64,000 bases of DNA from Chthoniobacterales bacterium. GTDB taxonomy: Bacteria; Verrucomicrobiota; Verrucomicrobiia; Chthoniobacterales; Terrimicrobiaceae. Shown piece after piece: positions 59,488 to 64,000 of the stretch. The number at the start of each line of letters is the position of its first letter. Position 1 is the first letter of the stretch. Both the position numbers and the translations under genes were made by a program. The notes beneath the pieces were generated by a model. That model had not been told where the DNA came from. It searched no databases and saw nothing but the letters and a program-made list of their open reading frames with translations. The DNA lies in contig JACSRU010000116.1 of NCBI GenBank assembly GCA_014879575.1, positions 1-64,000 of the forward strand, in the 5' to 3' direction.

Positions 59488-62301
59488 ATGGAGCCTGTGA
59501 AGAACCCCCTGCGCCCCGCCGTTCGGATCGCGCCGTTTTTTGTCCTCAACGATGAATTGCGGGAAGAGCGCCTCGGGCAGATGATGCGGGAATGCGCCGG
59601 AGCGGGTTTCGATTCCGTGATCCTTCACCCGCGGCCGGGCCTTCGCACACCTTATTTGTCGAAATCCTGGTTCGAGGCCATTGCGGACTGCCTGCGGCTC
59701 GCGCGGGCGCACGGCCTGAAGGTCTGGCTCTACGACGAATACCCCTGGCCCAGCGGGGCGGCGGGAGGGCGGGTCATTCAGCGCAACGCGGATTTTGCGG
59801 AGAAGCACCTGGGCATCCGGCAATACCGCCTGCAGGGCGGAGGAACTGTCCGCCAGGTTTTGGGCGGGACGCCCATTCTTCAGGCCTTCCTCGCCCCCGT
59901 GACCCCGGACGGCAAAACCCGGTGGAGTCATGCCCAGGTGGTGACGGACACCATCGGAATGTTGAACACCACGTGGATCACAAGCGATTGGGACAGCCGG
60001 TATTACTATCCCCAGGCTTACGTCGAGCGTTATGCGTGTCGCCGCTCCATGGAGTATTTGCCGGAGCAGGTGTTCGAGTGCGCTCTTCCGGAAGGCCGTT
60101 GGACACTCGCCACCTTCACCGTCGAGGTCGGGAGCGATTTCCTGGAACCATTCGGACACTATGTGGACCTGAGCAGCCGGGACGCCACGGATGCGTTTCT
60201 CGCGGAAACGCATGACCGCTACCGCAAGCATTTCCATGAGGATTTCGGGTCGGAAATCCTCGGTGTCTTTACCGATGAGCCCAAATACCGCAACGCCCTG
60301 CCCTGGAGCCGGCACATCGAGGAGGCCTGGCAGGACTACCAGCGGGATCCGCGTGCCCTGCTGGCTTTGCTCCCGGATTCCGAGGGAGACGAACTTCTGA
60401 GACGTTATCGGCGGCTGACCTCGGACCTCTTTGGTCGTAATTGGGTGAGCCCTGTTTCCAACTGGTGCCGGAAGGAGAATCTGGAATTGATCGGGCACAT
60501 CAGTCCGGAGGAAGATTGGTGGGGCGAGAGTCGTTCGGCCGGCAGTATTCTTCGGCATTTGCGGCAGTTTTCCGTTCCCGGCTGCGACCTGATCATTCCC
60601 GCAGTGGGGGATGGCGGGCATCCCGTCCTGAATCTCACGCCGTCGTTGGCGGTTTCGGCGGCGGCGCAAAACGGAGCCTCTCAGGCACTCTGCGAGGTTT
60701 TTGGATGTTCAAACTATTCACTGGATCTGCAGACGGTGAAGAGGGTGTCGGATTGGCTGATGCTTTTCGGCATCAACTTCATCGTGCCGCATGGATGCTT
60801 TTACAGTCTCGCCGGACCGCGGCGGTTCGACGCGCCTCCCACCTTTCTCTCACCGAGCACGTTGCTTCCGTTTCTGGCCCGGTGGAGCGCGGGGGTGCGG
60901 GAAACGGCGGAGACACTCGGGCCGACCCGCCCGGTTGATTACGCCATTGTCCGGCCCATGTCGCACCTGCACGGGCTTTCCGACCAACGGGCGGATGAAG
61001 CCGCGCGGTATTTCGATGCGGCGATTCGCATCGCACGCCATCTGCTCGAACACGGGCTTTCGTTCCATTGGGTGGACGACGAGGACGTGTGCGACGAGGC
61101 CATCGGAGAGGGGGTGTTGCGCGTCGGTCGGGCCGCGTATGAGCGGTTGATTGTGTGGCAGGAGTTGCTTCCCACGCGGATCCTGGCGCGACTGCGGCGC
61201 AAAGGCATCGTGCTCGTGTCTCCGTCCGATGCGATGGAACTGCGGGGGCCGCTCGAATGTGCCTCCGGCGATCTTCGCGCGGTGCGCGACACGGGCGGAC
61301 GCTGGTTCTGCGTCAATCTCGCCCCGGAGTCTCGCGAGTTCCGGCTTGAAGGGCAGGAGGGATTTCTCGAAGGGTATGAAAGCCGGTGGTTCGAACCGGG
61401 ACATCCGCCTGTCGCTCCGCTCTCCCGGCTGGGGCTGGGGACGCGGTGGAGGATCCTCCCCCTGAACGAGAATACGTTTCGTCTTGGCAACTGGACTTGC
61501 AATGGAGCGCCTTGGAAGCCCGGTTCCGCCTATGACCGTCTGGATTCCGGTCATCGTACGGCACCCACCGTCTATGGCCCGGTTCCGACGGAGGCCCGCC
61601 TGAACGAAGCCGTCACCTGGCATTTCGAGGCGTGCTTCGTCTGCGAATCGCTCCCCGAACGCCTCGCGCTCACTTTGGAGGAGGGGACGGTCGAAGGGGA
61701 CTGGCAGGTGTTTCTCAATGACGTGCCGCTGCCGGACTGGCGGCCTCGGGAGGATTTTTTTAAGGGACGGAATCACGATCTCGGCGACCTTGTTCGACCG
61801 GGAATCAATCGCCTGCGCATTTCTCTCGCGGCGACCGACGCCCGCCACGGCCTCTGGCTCGAACCGGTCTTGCGCGGCGACTTCCTGGCCGACCCGGACG
61901 GCCGCCTGCGCCGCCGGGAGGCGGACGCGACGGGTGGGGATTGGACGCAGGCCGGATTCCCGCATTACAGCGGAAGCATGGATTTCGAGCAGACCGTTCT
62001 CAGCGGGGAAACCGAGGGGGAGGCGTGGCTCGTTTTTTCCCGTCCCCCCGCCGGCATGGTGGAAGTGTTTCTGAATGACCGCGTGGTCGGAAGTCTCCTC
62101 TGGGCACCGTGGAGGATTCGCATTCAGGATCATTTGAAACCCGGCGTCAACATGCTCCGTCTGCGCGTGACCAATACCCTGGACAATTTTGTGCAAGGTC
62201 ACCTCCGTCCTTCGGGCCCCCTCGAGCACGCGGAATTTTGCATCTTCCCTCGGGCAAATACCCGTGCCGCTTTCGCATCCCAAACGGACTCGCGCCCATG
62301 A
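59488..62301 (+). CDS. GH106-like glycoside hydrolase, no signal peptide
   Basis: 937 residues from the ATG at 59488 (GGGAG upstream). ATGs at 59395 and 59467 are alternatives, adding residues not conserved in the paralogue. RIAPFFVLNDELREERLGQM opens the barrel, followed by LHPRPGLRTPYLSKSWFE, WLYDEYPWPSGAAGG, FTDEPKYRN, ELIGHISPEEDWWG and NFIVPHGCFYS. The C-terminal sandwich repeats hold WQVFLNDVPLPDW and MVEVFLNDRVVG. Its counterpart at 35771-39040 shares the layout. No export signal, so imported oligosaccharides are the likely substrate. The LacI gene is divergent. Confidence 0.76.
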   Translation: MEPVKNPLRPAVRIAPFFVLNDELREERLGQMMRECAGAGFDSVILHPRPGLRTPYLSKSWFEAIADCLRLARAHGLKVWLYDEYPWPSGAAGGRVIQRNADFAEKHLGIRQYRLQGGGTVRQVLGGTPILQAFLAPVTPDGKTRWSHAQVVTDTIGMLNTTWITSDWDSRYYYPQAYVERYACRRSMEYLPEQVFECALPEGRWTLATFTVEVGSDFLEPFGHYVDLSSRDATDAFLAETHDRYRKHFHEDFGSEILGVFTDEPKYRNALPWSRHIEEAWQDYQRDPRALLALLPDSEGDELLRRYRRLTSDLFGRNWVSPVSNWCRKENLELIGHISPEEDWWGESRSAGSILRHLRQFSVPGCDLIIPAVGDGGHPVLNLTPSLAVSAAAQNGASQALCEVFGCSNYSLDLQTVKRVSDWLMLFGINFIVPHGCFYSLAGPRRFDAPPTFLSPSTLLPFLARWSAGVRETAETLGPTRPVDYAIVRPMSHLHGLSDQRADEAARYFDAAIRIARHLLEHGLSFHWVDDEDVCDEAIGEGVLRVGRAAYERLIVWQELLPTRILARLRRKGIVLVSPSDAMELRGPLECASGDLRAVRDTGGRWFCVNLAPESREFRLEGQEGFLEGYESRWFEPGHPPVAPLSRLGLGTRWRILPLNENTFRLGNWTCNGAPWKPGSAYDRLDSGHRTAPTVYGPVPTEARLNEAVTWHFEACFVCESLPERLALTLEEGTVEGDWQVFLNDVPLPDWRPREDFFKGRNHDLGDLVRPGINRLRISLAATDARHGLWLEPVLRGDFLADPDGRLRRREADATGGDWTQAGFPHYSGSMDFEQTVLSGETEGEAWLVFSRPPAGMVEVFLNDRVVGSLLWAPWRIRIQDHLKPGVNMLRLRVTNTLDNFVQGHLRPSGPLEHAEFCIFPRANTRAAFASQTDSRP

Positions 62302-62305
62302 GCGG

Positions 62306-63163
62306 CTATTGTTTGATGGTCATGGCCTTCACATGCGCCGAGGGCGAGAGGCCTTCCAGGCGTTTGAAGCAGCGGGAAAAATGAAACTCGCTGGAAAAAC
62401 CGAGTTGGTCGGCGGTCTCCTTGACCGATTTGCTTTCCTGAACCAACAGGCGTTTGGCCGCCTCCATTTTCAGCCGAACAATCGTGCGATAGGGCGATTC
62501 GCCGGCCGCCTTCCGATAGCGGTGTGCGAAGCTCGAAAGGCTCTGTCCGGCGTGTCGCGCCAGGTCTTCCACGCTCAGCGGTTGGTCGATCCGGGAGCGG
62601 ATGAAGGCTTCGGCCTCTTCGATCAGGCGGGGGCGTTGGACACCGGAGGGATTGGACGGCACAATCCGGCGGGCGGGAGCAAGGGGCTGCGAGGCGATCA
62701 CGGCGGCCAGCAATCCCAGGAACATGGCCTGCGCCTGCCATTGGAATCCCGCCTTCCGATGGAACAATGTTTCGCTGATCGAGCGCAGGCCGTCGGCGAT
62801 GAGGGCGTCGGCATCCTCGATGTGGCAGTACCCGCCGGGGCTGGTGATCGACTCCAAAGCGGCCCGCGCCTCGCCCGTCGCGGAAAAGAGAATCCACGAT
62901 TCGTGGATCGTCCGCCCCGCATCCTGCCATTCCTCGAAACGGAGCTTGGGGCGATAGAGCGCGGCCAGTCCGGGGGCGCGCCGGAAGGCCTCCCCGTTTT
63001 CGATGCGCTGAAGTTGCCCGGCGTGCGCGACGTCGAGCACCCACCAATCCCAGCACGAAACCCACCAGCGGGTTTGCAGAAACGGCGTCGGTCCCGAATT
63101 CGCGGAATGCAGCCAGGCGGAAAGCTTCTGGTCCGAACGATCGAGATAGCCTCCCACACGCAT
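62306..63163 (-). CDS. AraC family transcriptional regulator
   Basis: 285 residues from the ATG at 63163 (a GTG at 63232 is an alternative). The N-terminal half is a cupin-like sensor (WLHSANSGPTPFLQTRWWVS, RIENGEAFRRAPGLAALYRP). The C-terminal HTH pair is LSVEDLARHAGQSLSSFAHR and VKETADQLGFSSEFHFSRCF. AraC proteins of this kind regulate sugar use. It ends 4 bases from the convergent GH106-like gene and is divergent from the mutarotase-like gene at 63222, so either may be its target. Confidence 0.85.
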   Translation of the reverse strand: MRVGGYLDRSDQKLSAWLHSANSGPTPFLQTRWWVSCWDWWVLDVAHAGQLQRIENGEAFRRAPGLAALYRPKLRFEEWQDAGRTIHESWILFSATGEARAALESITSPGGYCHIEDADALIADGLRSISETLFHRKAGFQWQAQAMFLGLLAAVIASQPLAPARRIVPSNPSGVQRPRLIEEAEAFIRSRIDQPLSVEDLARHAGQSLSSFAHRYRKAAGESPYRTIVRLKMEAAKRLLVQESKSVKETADQLGFSSEFHFSRCFKRLEGLSPSAHVKAMTIKQ

Positions 63164-63221
63164 CAATGGATTCTTGCAGGAATTGTTATGGAAGAAAGGA
63201 TATTCAGAACTTCTTAACCTT

Positions 63222-64000
63222 ATGTTTCTCACAGAAAAACTGAAGTCCGATCACCTCGCGGTCGAAATTGTTCCGGAGATCGGCGCCCGGATTTCCAGCT
63301 TGAAGACCCCTGGCGGCCGGGAGTGGATGTGGGCGCCCACGCCCGAGCGGAGGCTCCATCGCGGCCAGCCCGGCGACAATTTTCTTTCCAGTTGTCTCAT
63401 CGGAGCCGACGAATGCCTGCCCACCATCGTGGGGTGTGAATGGCAGGGACGGGTCTATCCCGGACATGGCGAATGTTGGAATGCCTCCTGGCAAACGACC
63501 CCGCGACGCTCAACGCAAGAACCGGTCGAAACCCGCCTGGATCTGCCCCTTTCCGGCGTTCATTTCCGTCGCAAGGCGTCCCTGACGGACAACGCGCTTC
63601 TGCTCGAATACGAAGTGATCAATCGCGGGAAGGCGCGCTGGGATTTTGCCTATGCCTTTCACCCGCTCTTCACGTTGCTCGACGGCGATCAGGTGGACCT
63701 GCCCATCGCCGAAGCCGGAAGGATCTTTGTGGAAAACTGGGACGGTCGGGAGGCCAGGTGGCCTTCTCCGGTGCCGGAGGCCGATCTTTCCCGATTCGCC
63801 ATGGGAACGATCCGGCCCAACTCGCTCAAAGTCTTCACCGCCGATCCTCTGCTGGCCCACCGCGCGGAGGTCTGGAACGCCGGAACCCGGGAGAAGCTCG
63901 TGATGGAATTTGATCCGGCTTTTTTCCCGGCGCTCGGATTCTATGCCAATGTCGGCGGCTGGGGCGGACATCGTCACTTTGCCATCGAACCCACCAACGC
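63222..64000 (+). CDS. Aldose 1-epimerase-like (mutarotase superfamily) protein, partial
   Basis: An open frame of 259 codons from the ATG at 63222 runs to the window edge without a stop. It starts MFLTEKLKSDHLAVEIVPEI, continues with ARISSLKTPGGREWMWA, VYPGHGECWNASW, YAFHPLFTLLDGDQVDLP and ALGFYANVGGWGGHRHFAIE. This pattern (N-terminal EIG, central YAFHPLF His, late Glu) fits the galactose mutarotase-like fold. It would interconvert anomers of a sugar or act on a related uronate. The ribosome site is weak. Confidence 0.7.
   Translation, partial: MFLTEKLKSDHLAVEIVPEIGARISSLKTPGGREWMWAPTPERRLHRGQPGDNFLSSCLIGADECLPTIVGCEWQGRVYPGHGECWNASWQTTPRRSTQEPVETRLDLPLSGVHFRRKASLTDNALLLEYEVINRGKARWDFAYAFHPLFTLLDGDQVDLPIAEAGRIFVENWDGREARWPSPVPEADLSRFAMGTIRPNSLKVFTADPLLAHRAEVWNAGTREKLVMEFDPAFFPALGFYANVGGWGGHRHFAIEPTN

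Noticed and set aside
1-64000. CRISPR arrays, rRNA, tRNA or phage/integrase genes
   Set aside because: No regularly spaced repeats, no tRNA cloverleaf or rRNA-like blocks, and no integrase or transposase motifs were seen.

Overview
The window looks like a chromosomal segment of a free-living, carbohydrate-degrading bacterium of the phylum Verrucomicrobiota, probably close to Chthoniobacterales/Terrimicrobium-type organisms. Three things point there: a complete set of four genes matching the 'Verru_Chthon cassette' proteins A-D (45304-51461), several PEP-CTERM proteins, and many glycosidase genes each paired with a LacI/GntR/AraC-type regulator and an H-X9-DG pseudopilin. GC content is high (roughly 58-60 percent by eye). 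Genes are tightly packed, with many 4-base ATGA/GTGA start-stop overlaps. I saw no rRNA, tRNA, CRISPR array, integrase or intact insertion sequence. This assignment is inferred from gene content, not from a marker tree.

Layout. 1-2489: palindromic intergenic element, Gfo/Idh/MocA dehydrogenase and a sugar isomerase-type TIM barrel. 2486-6405 (minus): partial reductive pyrimidine catabolism operon (N-carbamoyl amidase, PreA-like dihydropyrimidine dehydrogenase, malonate/methylmalonate-semialdehyde dehydrogenase). 6491-7545 (minus): ferritin and SufT-like protein. 7686-12951 (plus): PEP-CTERM protein, pseudopilin and the heme operon hmuSTUV, followed by a convergent PchR-like AraC regulator. 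13993-17213: ileS-lspA housekeeping pair. 17520-21801 (plus): operon of a glycosidase-like TIM-barrel protein, a DegT-family aminotransferase and a polysaccharide deacetylase-like protein. 33606-21796 (minus): seven-gene operon (PEP-CTERM LamG protein, pseudopilin, GH123-like, CBM, GH42-like, SGNH hydrolase, second glycosidase-like TIM barrel), divergent from a GntR/LacI-type regulator. 35112-35690: decayed gene.

35771-45035: GH106-like glycosidase divergent from a GntR regulator that leads an operon of PEP-CTERM protein, pseudopilin, LamG-like protein and DUF4838 glycosidase. 45255-45304: near-perfect 50-base palindrome. 45304-53403 (minus): heparin-lyase-I-like enzyme followed by the Verru_Chthon cassette B-C-A-D. 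53605-56252 (plus): 2-hydroxyacid dehydrogenase and MFS sugar transporter. 56255-56870: heparin-lyase pseudogene. 56973-57944: PEP-CTERM protein with autotransporter-type repeats. 58187-62301: LacI regulator divergent from a second GH106-like enzyme. 62306-64000: AraC regulator divergent from a mutarotase-like gene cut by the window edge.

How it fits together. Most of the window is polysaccharide foraging: secreted lyases and glycosidases, cytoplasmic glycosidases without signal peptides, an importer, oxidoreductases and one regulator per locus. A recurring theme is that prepilin-like proteins are co-transcribed with enzymes or uptake systems. Three times a PEP-CTERM protein is immediately followed by a pseudopilin at the head of an operon (heme uptake, the 7-gene glycosidase operon, the DUF4838 operon), and once a polysaccharide lyase heads the four-gene Verru_Chthon cassette, whose products resemble the GspI/J/K/H tip pseudopilins. 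That coupling is the best candidate here for an incompletely described system. The ferritin/SufT and heme genes form a second, iron-related, divergent module.
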